From NCBI RefSeq assembly GCF_000013725.1, contig NC_007955.1, positions 1,085,579 through 1,149,578 of the forward strand: a stretch of 64,000 bases of DNA, given 5' to 3'. The translations under genes were made by a program, and so were the position numbers. The notes below the pieces were generated by a model. It had not been told where the DNA came from. It worked only from the letters and a program-made list of their open reading frames with translations, and did no database searches. Origin of the DNA: Methanococcoides burtonii DSM 6242 (GTDB lineage: Archaea; Halobacteriota; Methanosarcinia; Methanosarcinales; Methanosarcinaceae). Positions 28,180-38,187 of this stretch are shown in pieces. How positions within the stretch are numbered: the first letter of the stretch is position 1; each line of letters opens with the position of its first letter.

Positions 28180-29027
28180 ATCCCGAATGCCATTCTGATA
28201 GTGTTCCTGCATGCAGGTGAAAGACCAAGGATGATTATCACCATCTTGACGAACGTCCTCAACCTCTTTGATTCCTCATCAGCAACGAATTGAGTGTCTA
28301 TAATGTAGATCACCGGAAGAAAGATGGCGAGTTTCAGAGGGAACATGACAAGCGCAGTACCGGTCAGATCGATCAGATAAGCAGGAACAACGTGCTTTTC
28401 ATAGTATCCAAGGATATCAACACCAATAAAAGTGGACGAGGCATCCAGAAGATGAGACCAGATTATCATCATGTTCAAAGGATCCTTTACAAAGGACACA
28501 CCTGCCCTATTAAAAGCAAGATATATTGACCCTGCAAGGACCGTTCCCAGTAAAACGATCGCAACAAGAATGAACGGGCGAGTGATATCTTCCACTACGA
28601 GAAGAGTAATGATATTGATTGCGAACCAGCATAAACCAAGTAACGCAAAAGGCACTTTCCAGTCAGAGACCTTTTCTGAAGAAGCTATCGATCTGGACAA
28701 CAACAGACAGAACACTGTGACAACGAACACAAAGAAATAGATATTGGGAGTGATGAACAGATAGCTCAAAGGTGCATCAAAAACACCCGCATCCTCGATC
28801 ACCCTTAAAGATGAGCCTGCGAGTATGAAAGGAATGATGGAAAATACAAACTTGTCATCAACCTCGACATTCCATTTCTCAAGCAACCAGGCAACCGCAA
28901 AAACACAAATTCCCAATATCAGTGCCCAGGTAAGGGTATTCACTACATTGTATCCACTATCCTGAAAGATCGGTTCAAGATAATAACGGTTCACAAATTC
29001 CAAGATCTTATCTACATAAGGGCACAT
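28176..29027 (-). CDS. DUF63 membrane protein
   Basis: Protein of 283 residues, about eight membrane helices, with the archaeal DUF63 pattern (FILAGSSLRVIEDAG, WSHLLDASSTFIGVDILGY). Function unknown. It forms an overlapping pair with the SpoIIM-like gene, suggesting that the two proteins act together in the membrane. Confidence 0.88.
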   Translation of the reverse strand: MCPYVDKILEFVNRYYLEPIFQDSGYNVVNTLTWALILGICVFAVAWLLEKWNVEVDDKFVFSIIPFILAGSSLRVIEDAGVFDAPLSYLFITPNIYFFVFVVTVFCLLLSRSIASSEKVSDWKVPFALLGLCWFAINIITLLVVEDITRPFILVAIVLLGTVLAGSIYLAFNRAGVSFVKDPLNMMIIWSHLLDASSTFIGVDILGYYEKHVVPAYLIDLTGTALVMFPLKLAIFLPVIYIIDTQFVADEESKRLRTFVKMVIIILGLSPACRNTIRMAFGI

Positions 29028-29119
29028 TATTTCTCACTGTTGCAAAAGCTGTAGGAATAACCTAATAACACTAATGCTTAATAATATATGGTGTCAGAAA
29101 TACAGATAAACATATACAC

Positions 29120-30193
29120 ATGGATGTGACGCATGATATGAACGGACAGAAGAAATGGATGCAGCTACCAAGAAATGTTGTGATAGGAAATGGTGTCATC
29201 AACGAGGTCAGAGATGTCTGCACAGACCTGAAACTTATCGACAACGCATTAGTGGTCACAGGAAAGAGTACTAAGGGGATAGCAGGTGAGATAGTTCAGG
29301 ATTCATTGCAGGATGCGGGCCAGAATGTAGAACTCGTAATATCAGAATCAGCATCTATGAAAGAAGTTGAAAGGATAAGGAAGCATGCAATTGAATCCGG
29401 CACCAAATACTTTTTGGGCGTTGGTAGCGGTAAAACTATCGATGTTGCTAAACTTGCTGCCACTGATCTGGAAGTGCCGTTCATAAGTGTCCCAACAGCT
29501 GCCTCACATGATGGTATCGTTTCTTCGAGAGCTTCCATAAAGGATGGGAAGACCACTACATCGGTCCAGGCTAATGCACCAATGGCAGTTATTGCAGATA
29601 CTGAGATCATAGCCAATGCACCCTACAGATTATTAGCAGCCGGCTGTGGAGACATTATCTCGAATTGTACCGCAGTGCTTGACTGGCAACTCGCAAGCCG
29701 TCTCCAGAATGTGCAGTTCAGTGAATATGCCGCTGCGCTCGCAAGTATGACCGCACAAATACTTATCGATTCAGCAGATTCGATAAAACCCGAACTTGAA
29801 AGCTCTGTCAGAATGGTCGTTAAGGCACTTGTATCAAGCGGAGTCGCAATGAGCATTGCCGGCTCATCAAGACCTGCATCCGGCTCCGAGCATATGTTCA
29901 GCCATGCACTTGACCGGGTAGCAGATGAACCGGCACTTCACGGGGAACAATGCGGGGTTGGTACAATATTGATGATGTACCTTCATGGCGGTGACTGGAA
30001 AAAAATAAGTGATGCTTTAAAGCTGATAGGGGCACCCACGACTGCCAAAGAGCTGGGTATTGAAGATAAGTATATATTAGAAGCACTTGTACTCTCACAT
30101 ACTATCAGACCAGAAAGGTATACCATACTTGGAACAGGGCTGACACCCGATGCCGCTGAAATAGTCGCAAGGAAGACAAAGGTCATATCCTAA
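29120..30193 (+). CDS. egsA: sn-Glycerol-1-phosphate dehydrogenase
   Basis: Protein of 357 residues. It reduces dihydroxyacetone phosphate to sn-glycerol-1-phosphate, setting the archaeal stereochemistry of membrane lipids. The nucleotide-binding [12 protein letters not shown], the metal-site [10 protein letters not shown], and the histidines in GSEHMFSH and LHGEQCGVG are all present. The first ATG is used; ATG 29138 is an alternative. carS, another lipid gene, is at 48 kb. Confidence 0.95.
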   Translation: MDVTHDMNGQKKWMQLPRNVVIGNGVINEVRDVCTDLKLIDNALVVTGKSTKGIAGEIVQDSLQDAGQNVELVISESASMKEVERIRKHAIESGTKYFLGVGSGKTIDVAKLAATDLEVPFISVPTAASHDGIVSSRASIKDGKTTTSVQANAPMAVIADTEIIANAPYRLLAAGCGDIISNCTAVLDWQLASRLQNVQFSEYAAALASMTAQILIDSADSIKPELESSVRMVVKALVSSGVAMSIAGSSRPASGSEHMFSHALDRVADEPALHGEQCGVGTILMMYLHGGDWKKISDALKLIGAPTTAKELGIEDKYILEALVLSHTIRPERYTILGTGLTPDAAEIVARKTKVIS

Positions 30194-30316
30194 AAAAGGT
30201 CTGAATTCAGGGATTATCAGTATATCTATATCTCTATAAGAAGAGCGGGTTTGATAAACCCATAAATTATCATATATTATTAAGGTCATTACGATCTCAT
30301 AACACAAGGTGATTAA

Positions 30317-30769
30317 ATGGAGGACATGGATACCACTATAACGCTCATTGGAACCAGACTCGCAAAAGAAGGTGTAGAGTTCTTCTTCGATGGAGATACG
30401 CCGGAATGCGAGCAGTGCAAACTGAAAAACACCTGCATGAGCCTTGAAAAAGGAAAGAAGTACAGGGTAGTAAAGGTAAGGAACAATACCCTTCATGAGT
30501 GTTTTGTCCATGATAAAGGAGCGATGGTCGTCGATGTTGTTAAAGCACCGATCTTTGCATTACTTGACTCAAAAAAGGCTATCGAAGGTTCAAAGATAAG
30601 ATATCAGGCACCAAAATGTGATGAGAAACTGGATGCTGAAACATATGAGCTTTGCTATCCAAAAGGGCTTCGCAACGGAGAAAGGTGTACCGTTCTGAAA
30701 GTAATGGGCACTGTAGAGATGGAAGCTGACCCTTCAATTACATTGAAGAAGGTCGAGCTATTACCCTGA
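30317..30769 (+). CDS. UPF0179 protein
   Basis: Protein of 150 residues of the archaeal UPF0179 family, function unknown. A cysteine cluster CEQCKLKNTC near residue 35 plus a later CYPKGLRNGERC suggests a metal or iron-sulfur site. AAGGTG precedes the ATG. It is 77 bases before the DUF2150 gene. Confidence 0.88.
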   Translation: MEDMDTTITLIGTRLAKEGVEFFFDGDTPECEQCKLKNTCMSLEKGKKYRVVKVRNNTLHECFVHDKGAMVVDVVKAPIFALLDSKKAIEGSKIRYQAPKCDEKLDAETYELCYPKGLRNGERCTVLKVMGTVEMEADPSITLKKVELLP

Positions 30770-30845
30770 CTCGAATGTCTTTTATATTAATACCGGAACA
30801 TGTCCTAGATATACCTAATAAGTGAAAATTGAAAGAGGTACTAAA

Positions 30846-31469
30846 ATGTCGGACACACATGAAAAAATCGACCATGAATTTTATACAACAGAGCGCTGGA
30901 GCAACTGGCTAGGTCAAGTGAAAGAAAGCGGATTCGAGTTCAAGGAAGAAGAGGATAACTCCGGGAAAGAAGGTGCGATTTTTGTCACTATGGAAGATGA
31001 CATCATTCTCGCATGCCTGAAGGTCATTGCAAAATACGAGAATAAGACACTTCCTTTAGATGATGCGATCGCGATAATCAAGGATATCAGAGATATTACA
31101 CTCGAAGAGGTCGAAACTGTATCCGAGGATATTGATATGATGCTCGAGTCTGTACAGACAGCCCTTGCAGGAAGCTTCGCAGCATGTGAGTGCTACATAG
31201 CAGGCGACTTTGATAAAGAATCAAGCATCGAAGATCTCATTGCAGTAGCGATCGAATATGAAGAAGCAGAAGATATTGACTCAGCCATAACATGCATTGC
31301 ACAGGTCGGAGCACTTATACTGGACGGTAAAAGTCTGCCAGAAGCTGCAATGGAAGATCTCCCATACGGCCTTGTTGCAGAGTGGCTCGATGGTATTGAT
31401 TCCGTTGAAGCTGCCATGATCGGAGCTGATGGTTACAAACAGGATGACGGAGAGGACGACGGCTCCTGA
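30846..31469 (+). CDS. DUF2150 protein
   Basis: Acidic soluble protein of about 207 residues, DUF2150 family of euryarchaea, function unknown. It starts at ATG 30846 with AGAGGT upstream; the GTG eight codons earlier is less likely. The FYTTERWSNWLGQVKESGF N-terminus and a helical Glu-rich middle are typical. A very acidic tail (EDDGS) ends it. Confidence 0.88.
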   Translation: MSDTHEKIDHEFYTTERWSNWLGQVKESGFEFKEEEDNSGKEGAIFVTMEDDIILACLKVIAKYENKTLPLDDAIAIIKDIRDITLEEVETVSEDIDMMLESVQTALAGSFAACECYIAGDFDKESSIEDLIAVAIEYEEAEDIDSAITCIAQVGALILDGKSLPEAAMEDLPYGLVAEWLDGIDSVEAAMIGADGYKQDDGEDDGS

Positions 31470-31846
31470 TTCTTTTTTATATTGAAATTCTGTATCTTAT
31501 TTTATTGACCATATCGCCTACTTGCGTTCCTGATATTGATTTCACTATTTTTAATCGCTATTTTTCACTTTGGTTTACTTCATATTTTCTTTACAGAATT
31601 TGCGTCCACATAAGTTTCGCTTTTATAAGTTGTGCATAGTATTGACAAGAACAAACCCGAATTGTTTTTATGTAATCACAATATCATATGAGTAACACAA
31701 ACGGTGTACAAACGTATGAACACCGTGCTAAATTCAAACTTCTCGAAAAATGGGATGATCAGATGAACATTGGTTGTCTTGCATTCCTTTTCATCGAAAA
31801 GTGAAACAGTTTGAAATTAAAATCCAACACATTAGAGGTATAATAA
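31470..31846. promoter_or_regulatory. Upstream region of the F430 operon
   Basis: 377 bases holding the likely promoter of the cfb operon. A TTTTATAAG TATA-like box lies at about 31620-31628 and a second AT-rich candidate near 31670. A 38-codon open frame (31688-31804, MSNTNGVQTYEH start) lies between these and cfbA. It has no clear ribosome site, so it may be a leader ORF, a remnant, or chance. Confidence 0.4.
31688..31804 (+). CDS. Possible 38-residue leader ORF upstream of cfbA
   Basis: ATG to TGA frame encoding a mixed-charge small peptide ending CLAFLFIEK. It is unlike any family I know and lacks an obvious ribosome site. It is listed because it occupies the leader of the F430 operon. 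Confidence 0.2.
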   Translation: MSNTNGVQTYEHRAKFKLLEKWDDQMNIGCLAFLFIEK

Positions 31847-32242
31847 ATGAGCGAAAAGATAGGAATTTTAGCCATTGGCCACGGAAGCAGACTGCCTTAC
31901 AACAAAGAAGTTGTTTCAGAGATAGCAGCTACAATTGCAAAAAAACACCCTGACTATGTGATAAAAGCAGGTTTCATGGAGAACACCCTTCCAACAGTGA
32001 TGGAAGCACTTGCTGATTTCGATGGAACAGGCGTTACAAAGATCATAGCTGTACCTGTATTCCTTGCATCAGGAGTTCACATCACAGAAGATATTCCGGA
32101 AATACTCAAGCTCGACCCTGAGACAAATGAAGGAAAGATCACAGTGGATGGAAACGAGATCCCGGTCACTTTTGGAAAACCACTGGGACACCACGAACTT
32201 CTTGCAGATCTCGTATTCGAGAGAGCAATGGAAGTAATGTAA
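31847..32242 (+). CDS. cfbA: Sirohydrochlorin nickelochelatase
   Basis: Protein of 131 residues, the short CbiX type that acts as a dimer. It inserts Ni into sirohydrochlorin, the first step of coenzyme F430 synthesis; the same enzyme can load cobalt in vitro. Metal-site histidines are in [10 protein letters not shown] and [15 protein letters not shown] lies before the ATG. First gene of the cfbA-E-D-C-B operon, which tells nickel from cobalt use here. Confidence 0.95.
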   Translation: MSEKIGILAIGHGSRLPYNKEVVSEIAATIAKKHPDYVIKAGFMENTLPTVMEALADFDGTGVTKIIAVPVFLASGVHITEDIPEILKLDPETNEGKITVDGNEIPVTFGKPLGHHELLADLVFERAMEVM

Positions 32243-32256
32243 ACAGACCAATAACT

Positions 32257-33621
32257 ATGAACGCAGGTCAGAAGGATGCGGTCGTGCTCGACCTGACGCA
32301 CGCCGGAATTTCTGTTGCAAAAGAGATGGCAAGGCTTGGATATAATGTCCGTGCCATCGATGTCTATGATACACTGGACGATGCGACAATATCTGATCTG
32401 CAAATGTTTTTTCCAGTTCTTTCTTCAAAGGACGAATTTGAGCTAAAACCTACAGAAACTGTTGTAGCTCCAGTTCATCTTGACCCGGATTTCCAAGTAC
32501 TGAAAAGTGCAAGAGAAAAAAGGAACCCTGTTGTTACCCATCATAAAATGGTCGGACAGCTTATCAATGAAAGTGAACGTCTTGCCGGACAAAAGGTCAT
32601 TGAGATCACGGGTACAAAGGCCAAGACAAGTACTGCATCCCTCCTGGCAGATATTATTTCAAGGAAACAGACAGTGCTACTTCATACATCCAGAGGACTT
32701 GAATACTGGAAAGAGGGTATTGCCACAGTCATCCACAAAGGACTGAGCATTGCACCCGGAAGCATCCTCATGGCCATTGAGATCATGGAAAAGGAAAGGC
32801 TCAGACCTGACGTAATTATTTTTGAAACATCCATTGGAGGCACCGGATGTGCGGATATTGGAGTTATAACATCACTGGAACTGGATTACAGGATAGCCTC
32901 GGGCACTGCATGGGCAAGTGATGCAAAATTGCAGATGGTAGAAAATGCAAAGGCTGACAGTATTCTATTGATCAGTTCAAACGCAGAAAAAGCTATAGGA
33001 TCTACCCGGAAAAAGAATATCGACACGATAACTTTTAGCGATGAAGCTGACAATGTTGCCGATGTGAACGTAATGATAAAAGGACATGAGGTTTCCATTC
33101 ATAGACCAAATTCCACCATCAGAACGACCACAACAGAAGGATTCGACGTTTCTGCTTATACCATAGCCATCGCCGCAGCTTCTGCAATAGCAATTGCGTT
33201 AGGGGTTGATGAGGATGATATATCAGGAACAGTTCATGATTTTAAGGGCCTTACCGGAAGGATGACAAAGAGCGAACTTGAAAGCAGAATACTAATAGAT
33301 AATTCCAATTCAGGAATGGACATATTGTCCGTAGAAAAAGCACTTGATTATGCCCTGACATCTGAAGAGGGAAAGGTTGTTATCGTACTTGGTGAAGAAG
33401 CAGAACAGGTTTGTGAAGGCCTTCCGCCTGAGAATGTGGCGAACCTCCTTCATAGAAGGGGAAAAATGATAGACAAAGTCATTTTAGTTGGAACCCGTAT
33501 GCGTGATATAAAATATGATAACGCATATTATGTGCGCTCACTTGAAGAAGGAATAGAAACCGCCCTGATAAATTCTACCGCTTGCGACATTATATTGTCG
33601 TGTGTCAAATGTTTCAGATAA
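32257..33621 (+). CDS. cfbE: Coenzyme F430 synthase (Mur ligase family)
   Basis: Protein of 454 residues. It closes the six-membered carbocyclic ring on seco-F430 using ATP, the last step of F430 synthesis. The Mur-ligase P-loop is ITGTKAKTSTASL (about 113), with the central SIGGTGCADIGVITS and a C-terminal domain beginning FKGLTGRM. It starts 14 bases after cfbA and 53 bases before cfbD. It ends TAA. Confidence 0.93.
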   Translation: MNAGQKDAVVLDLTHAGISVAKEMARLGYNVRAIDVYDTLDDATISDLQMFFPVLSSKDEFELKPTETVVAPVHLDPDFQVLKSAREKRNPVVTHHKMVGQLINESERLAGQKVIEITGTKAKTSTASLLADIISRKQTVLLHTSRGLEYWKEGIATVIHKGLSIAPGSILMAIEIMEKERLRPDVIIFETSIGGTGCADIGVITSLELDYRIASGTAWASDAKLQMVENAKADSILLISSNAEKAIGSTRKKNIDTITFSDEADNVADVNVMIKGHEVSIHRPNSTIRTTTTEGFDVSAYTIAIAAASAIAIALGVDEDDISGTVHDFKGLTGRMTKSELESRILIDNSNSGMDILSVEKALDYALTSEEGKVVIVLGEEAEQVCEGLPPENVANLLHRRGKMIDKVILVGTRMRDIKYDNAYYVRSLEEGIETALINSTACDIILSCVKCFR

Positions 33622-33674
33622 AAACGTATCATCATATATTTAATAAAATTCACTATCATAAATGAGGAACGAGC

Positions 33675-34787
33675 ATGGACAAGAATATTACGATCATACA
33701 CCCACGACCAAGTTCCATCGTGGCCGCATTGTACACTTTAAGGGACCTGAATGTCGATGTTGCAGTACTGCACGGACCACCTGGATGTTCTTTCAAGCAT
33801 GCGAGATTGTTGGAAGAGGACGGCATACATGTAGTTACAACTGCCCTTGATGAAACCGGTTTCGTTTTTGGAGGGCATGATGCACTCGTGAATGTGCTCC
33901 ATAAAGTGAACGAGATGTTCAAACCGAAGCTAATCGGTGTTGTGGGCACCTGTGCCAGCATGATAATCGGAGAGGAAATGCATGAACCGGTCATGGAAGC
34001 AGACCTTGATGTGCCGGTGATAGAAGTGGAAGTGCACGCAGGTTACAGGAACAATACAAAAGGTGTGATCATTGCACTTGAATCCGCACTCGATGTAGGT
34101 GTTATTGACAAGACAGAGTTCGAAAGACAGCGTGCCCTGCTCGAAGAAGCGACCAATGTCGAACTAAAACATGGTGCTGCAAGCCGGGAATATCTTGCGC
34201 CTTCACGCGGCGATGTGAAATATAAGGTTGCACAGAGGATAATCGAGCTGCTCAAGGAAGGTAAGCGCGGACTTGTCATCATGAACGCCAAAAAAGAGAC
34301 AGGATATATGTTCGCAGACATCACAGTTGCGATCAACGAAGTAGCTGAGCAGCTTGGCAAAGCAGACAATATTATCAATATGGCAAATATCGATGAGAAG
34401 CTGGGACTTCCAAGAGTTCGCCACCATGCAGAATGCATCGCGAACGACCTGAAGGAAAGGGACGTTGTCATCCACGAGAACATTGGCGGACTTGACGAGT
34501 ATCCTATTGCAGGGAATGCTGTTGACCAGCTGATAAAGGACAAGTACATAGACTTCGATTTTGCCGTGATAAGCGGGGTCCCGCATGCAATACCAATGGA
34601 CCACATCTCCAATATGGAACTGATATCCGTTACCAACGGACCAAGACAGGTATTACCCCTTAAGGAAATGGGACACGAACATGTGATCGTCGAAATAGAC
34701 CTGCATCCAAAGACACTCGGTGTCAACCACATCGTAGAATCCGAGTTCGGTGCAACACTGAGAGAAGTCGCAAAAGAATCATTATAA
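33675..34787 (+). CDS. cfbD: Ni-sirohydrochlorin a,c-diamide reductive cyclase, catalytic subunit
   Basis: Protein of 370 residues related to NifD/NifK. With CfbC it carries out the multi-electron reduction and ring closure that gives 15,17(3)-seco-F430-17(3)-acid. Cluster cysteines appear in [10 protein letters not shown] (near residue 36) and [11 protein letters not shown] (about 98). The length is shorter than nitrogenase subunits, as is normal for this homodimeric form. GAGGAACG precedes the start. cfbC follows after 16 bases. Confidence 0.95.
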   Translation: MDKNITIIHPRPSSIVAALYTLRDLNVDVAVLHGPPGCSFKHARLLEEDGIHVVTTALDETGFVFGGHDALVNVLHKVNEMFKPKLIGVVGTCASMIIGEEMHEPVMEADLDVPVIEVEVHAGYRNNTKGVIIALESALDVGVIDKTEFERQRALLEEATNVELKHGAASREYLAPSRGDVKYKVAQRIIELLKEGKRGLVIMNAKKETGYMFADITVAINEVAEQLGKADNIINMANIDEKLGLPRVRHHAECIANDLKERDVVIHENIGGLDEYPIAGNAVDQLIKDKYIDFDFAVISGVPHAIPMDHISNMELISVTNGPRQVLPLKEMGHEHVIVEIDLHPKTLGVNHIVESEFGATLREVAKESL

Positions 34788-34803
34788 AACGGAGCATTCG
34801 CAG

Positions 34804-35598
34804 ATGAGCGTACAGAAAAGAATAGCTATCTATGGAAAAGGTGGCATCGGAAAATCCAGTACTGCATCCAACGTTGCAGCCGCATGTGCCGATGAGGGAT
34901 ACACGGTAATGATAATTGGCTGTGACCCGAAAAGCGATTCATCCATCACCCTTCTTGGAGGAAAACGCATCCCGACCATCCTTGATCTTCTGCGTAAGGA
35001 AAAGGATGTGAAAGAGGAAGATGTCGTATTTACCGGTTACAATGGCGTGAAGTGTGTGGAAGTGGGCGGACCCGAGCCAGGTATCGGCTGTGCCGGACGT
35101 GGGATCATCGTGGCCATCCAGACACTTAAGAAGATATCAAAAACGCTGAACGAAATGGACCTTATCATCTACGATGTCCCTGGAGATATCGTATGTGGTG
35201 GCTTTGTAGCACCTATACGCAAGGGACTTGTAAAGGAAGCATATGTCCTGACTTCCGGCGAATATATGCCCCTTTATGCAGCGAACAATATCTGCCGAGG
35301 ACTGGCAAAGATAAACACTCCCCTCAGCGGGATCATATGTAATTCCCGCAGTGTGAGCCGTGAAAAAGAGATAGTGACCAAGTTCGCAAGTGAGATAGGA
35401 ACCGACCTTATGGCGTTCATACCAAAGGAACAGATCGTGCAGGATTGCGAAAGGGATGGTTTCTCGGTCATGGAAAAAGCACCAGACTCCAGCATTGCAC
35501 AAGTTTATCGTGACCTTGCGAAGGCCATCATGCAACGCGATACTTCCGTTATGCCTGTTGCTCTTGACGATGAACGTCTCAGAGAGCTTACCAGATAA
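34804..35598 (+). CDS. cfbC: Ni-sirohydrochlorin a,c-diamide reductive cyclase, NifH-like reductase
   Basis: Protein of 264 residues of the NifH/BchL family. A dimer holding one [4Fe-4S] cluster uses ATP to feed electrons to CfbD. P-loop [13 protein letters not shown] (about 8-20), cluster cysteines in GIGCAGRG and [11 protein letters not shown], and a switch Asp in GCDPKSDSS are present. It belongs to the cfb group rather than nitrogenase, judged from its neighbours. Confidence 0.96.
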   Translation: MSVQKRIAIYGKGGIGKSSTASNVAAACADEGYTVMIIGCDPKSDSSITLLGGKRIPTILDLLRKEKDVKEEDVVFTGYNGVKCVEVGGPEPGIGCAGRGIIVAIQTLKKISKTLNEMDLIIYDVPGDIVCGGFVAPIRKGLVKEAYVLTSGEYMPLYAANNICRGLAKINTPLSGIICNSRSVSREKEIVTKFASEIGTDLMAFIPKEQIVQDCERDGFSVMEKAPDSSIAQVYRDLAKAIMQRDTSVMPVALDDERLRELTR

Positions 35599-35612
35599 AA
35601 AGAGATATCATC

Positions 35613-37082
35613 ATGCCATCCGCAGATAATAAAGAATTCAATATTCCAAGAGTGCTCCTTGCTGCTGACAGGTCATCTTCCGGAAAGACCACCATCACCG
35701 CCGGATTGCTGGCAGCCCTTAAGACCAGAGGCTATAATGTACAGCCTTTCAAGGTAGCCCTTGATTATATAGACCCGAGCTACCATTCCGAAATAACAGG
35801 AAGGAGAGCACGTAATCTTGATGGGTACCTCATGGGAGAGGATGGGGTCCTTGATGTGTTCGCACATGCATGTGAAGTGGATGGCAGAGCCGAGATCGCT
35901 GTTATCGAAGGTGTGAGAGGGCTTTTTGAGGGACTGGAAAGCATTGGGGATATGGGAAGCACCGCACAGATAGCAAAGATGCTGAAATGTCCGGTGATAC
36001 TCATTATCAATGCCCGAAGTATCACACGCTCCGCCGCTGCACTTGTCAATGGATATAAGGACTTTGACCCTGACGTCAATATCGTAGGTGTCATACTCAA
36101 CAATATCGGTGGCATAAGGCATGCAAAAAAGGCGAAGGAAGCTGTTGAGCATTTTACCAAACTTCCTGTACTCGGCATCATCCCAAGGGACAATGCCATG
36201 CAGATATCCATGCGTCATCTTGGACTTGTTCCCGCGATCGAGGAAAGACGCAGGGTCAATGATCTTGATGAACGTCTTGCAGCCATAGAGAAAAGGGTAT
36301 CGGAAGGCATCGATATTGACAAGTTCATTGAGATAGCTCAACAGGCACAGCCCTTAAAGAAAGCAGAGAACACCATATTCATACACAGAAAGCTTGAAAG
36401 TGAAAGACCTGTGATAGGAATTGCACTTGACGAGGCTTTTAATTTCTATTATCATAACAATCTTGAGCTTCTGGAACTTGCAGGAGCGAAACTTGAATAT
36501 TTCAGCCCCATCCATGATGAGAGACTGCCGAATATAGATGGACTTTATCTGGGTGGTGGTTATCCCGAACTTTATGCTGCTGAGCTGGAAGCAAATGAAA
36601 GCATGAGGGAGGACATAAGGAAAGCCTCAGAGAACGGACTACCCATATACGGCGAATGTGGGGGACTTATGTACCTGACCGAGAGGATCACTACCGGTGT
36701 GAAAGGAAAAGGAACATACCACATGGCAGAAATGCCGGAAGCCACCCATGAAATGGTCGGAGCACTTCCGGGACACTCGCTAATGGGGCACAAACGTGTG
36801 GTCAGTTACAATATAGGCCAGCTCGATGAAGATACAGTGATCGGCAGTAAAGGAAATTCGTTCATAGGACATGAGTTCCATCATTCAGAAGTGACCGAAC
36901 TACCGGAAGATGCTGAATTTGCAATAAAGCTATCCCGCGGAACAGGAATACGTGACGGATGGGACGGACTGGTAAAGAACAATACCCTTGGTGCATACGC
37001 TCATCTGGAAGCAGCATCTTATAAAGAATTTGCAGCATCCTTCGTGGATTCCGCCATCAAATACAGAGGTAATAAAGAATGA
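35613..37082 (+). CDS. cfbB: Ni-sirohydrochlorin a,c-diamide synthase
   Basis: Protein of 489 residues, related to CbiA/CobB. It amidates the a and c acetate side chains of Ni-sirohydrochlorin using glutamine and ATP. The N-terminal ATPase domain has ADRSSSGKTTITAG (about 14); the C-terminal glutaminase has GECGGLMYL with the catalytic Cys (about 348) and an EFHHSEV His. The stop overlaps the endA start by four bases. Confidence 0.95.
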   Translation: MPSADNKEFNIPRVLLAADRSSSGKTTITAGLLAALKTRGYNVQPFKVALDYIDPSYHSEITGRRARNLDGYLMGEDGVLDVFAHACEVDGRAEIAVIEGVRGLFEGLESIGDMGSTAQIAKMLKCPVILIINARSITRSAAALVNGYKDFDPDVNIVGVILNNIGGIRHAKKAKEAVEHFTKLPVLGIIPRDNAMQISMRHLGLVPAIEERRRVNDLDERLAAIEKRVSEGIDIDKFIEIAQQAQPLKKAENTIFIHRKLESERPVIGIALDEAFNFYYHNNLELLELAGAKLEYFSPIHDERLPNIDGLYLGGGYPELYAAELEANESMREDIRKASENGLPIYGECGGLMYLTERITTGVKGKGTYHMAEMPEATHEMVGALPGHSLMGHKRVVSYNIGQLDEDTVIGSKGNSFIGHEFHHSEVTELPEDAEFAIKLSRGTGIRDGWDGLVKNNTLGAYAHLEAASYKEFAASFVDSAIKYRGNKE

Positions 37083-38134
37083 GAGCAGAGATAGTAAAGG
37101 ACCGTGTACTTGTAGAAAAAAAAGCTATTAATGAGTTTTACAATAATGGGTACTACGGCAGGCCTAAATCGAGCGGGCTTGAGCTCACACTTATCGAAGC
37201 TGTATATCTGGCATTCCGCGGGAAGATAGAGGTGGAACATGAAGGAAAGGTCCTGGAGTTTTCCGATCTTTTCAAGGAAGCTTCCATCTTGCAGCCCTCC
37301 TTCGAGCTTAAATATATCGTTTACAAGGACCTGAGAGAACGAGGGTTCTACGTACAACCCGGTGTGACCGATTTCCGCGTATACCCACGTGGCAGCCATC
37401 CCGGAAAGGGAGCGGCAAAGCAGTTCATCTATGTAAGGTCAGAAAGAGCACCAATGCCACTGAGGGACCTCTTGCGTTCCCTTGCAGCAGCCGAAAACGT
37501 TAGAAAGCAGATGGTACTCGCCATTGTAGATGAAGAGAGTGACATTACTTTCTACGATGTGAAAAGGCCACGCTTAAAAGGCGAGATGAAGGAACCCCTT
37601 TACCCAGACATCAATGCAGATGCCACTTTCCTTGAGGACAGGGTTGTCGTATGGGATGAGGAAGCTTCGAAAACCCTTTTTGAGAATGGCTTTTACGGGA
37701 AACCATTGGATAGCCAGAGATTGCAGCTTTCACTTGTTGAGTCCCGATATCTCCTTGAGAAGGGTGTCCTCAATATCAACAACAGACAGGATGAATCCAT
37801 GGATGTGGATGCTTTTTCAAAGATGGCTTCGGAGATTGAACCCGAGTTCAATCTGAAGAGCAGTGTTTACACAGATCTTCGAGATAAAGGGGTCGTACCA
37901 AAGACAGGTTTCAAGTTCGGTAGTCATTTCCGTGTTTATTCACAGGTGGAATCACCAACAAAGATACCGCATTCCGAATATCTCATACATTCGATACCAA
38001 TGGACCATGAATTTACACTCCCTGTCATGTCAAGGGCCATAAGGCTTGCCAACAGTGTAAGAAAGAGGATGCTTTATGCGATCCTCACAGATGATGGTGT
38101 CGATTACATCGATATTGGCAGATTAAAGATGTGA
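37079..38134 (+). CDS. endA: tRNA-intron endonuclease (two-repeat type)
   Basis: Protein of 351 residues that cuts introns from tRNA at bulge-helix-bulge sites. It is a fused double repeat: each half carries an FYNNGYYGRP/FFENGFYGKP-like motif, as in the dimeric form of Methanosarcinales and haloarchaea. The catalytic Tyr-His-Lys triad fits the second repeat (FRVYSQ, IPHSEYLIHS, NSVRKRM). The first repeat has a similar but structural YPRGSHPGKG region. It overlaps cfbB (ATGA), so its synthesis is tied to the F430 operon. Confidence 0.93.
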   Translation: MRAEIVKDRVLVEKKAINEFYNNGYYGRPKSSGLELTLIEAVYLAFRGKIEVEHEGKVLEFSDLFKEASILQPSFELKYIVYKDLRERGFYVQPGVTDFRVYPRGSHPGKGAAKQFIYVRSERAPMPLRDLLRSLAAAENVRKQMVLAIVDEESDITFYDVKRPRLKGEMKEPLYPDINADATFLEDRVVVWDEEASKTLFENGFYGKPLDSQRLQLSLVESRYLLEKGVLNINNRQDESMDVDAFSKMASEIEPEFNLKSSVYTDLRDKGVVPKTGFKFGSHFRVYSQVESPTKIPHSEYLIHSIPMDHEFTLPVMSRAIRLANSVRKRMLYAILTDDGVDYIDIGRLKM

Positions 38135-38187
38135 ATATCCTTATTTGAATGAAAAACATTTATTAAGGATATTCCTGATTTCCCATT

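Noticed and set aside
34043-34732. Minus-strand frame of 229 codons inside cfbD
   Set aside because: Shadow of cfbD caused by its codon pattern; no family features in its translation.
34804-35598. Nitrogenase iron protein (NifH)
   Set aside because: The neighbours cfbA, E, D and B and the short CfbD partner assign it to F430 synthesis, not nitrogen fixation.
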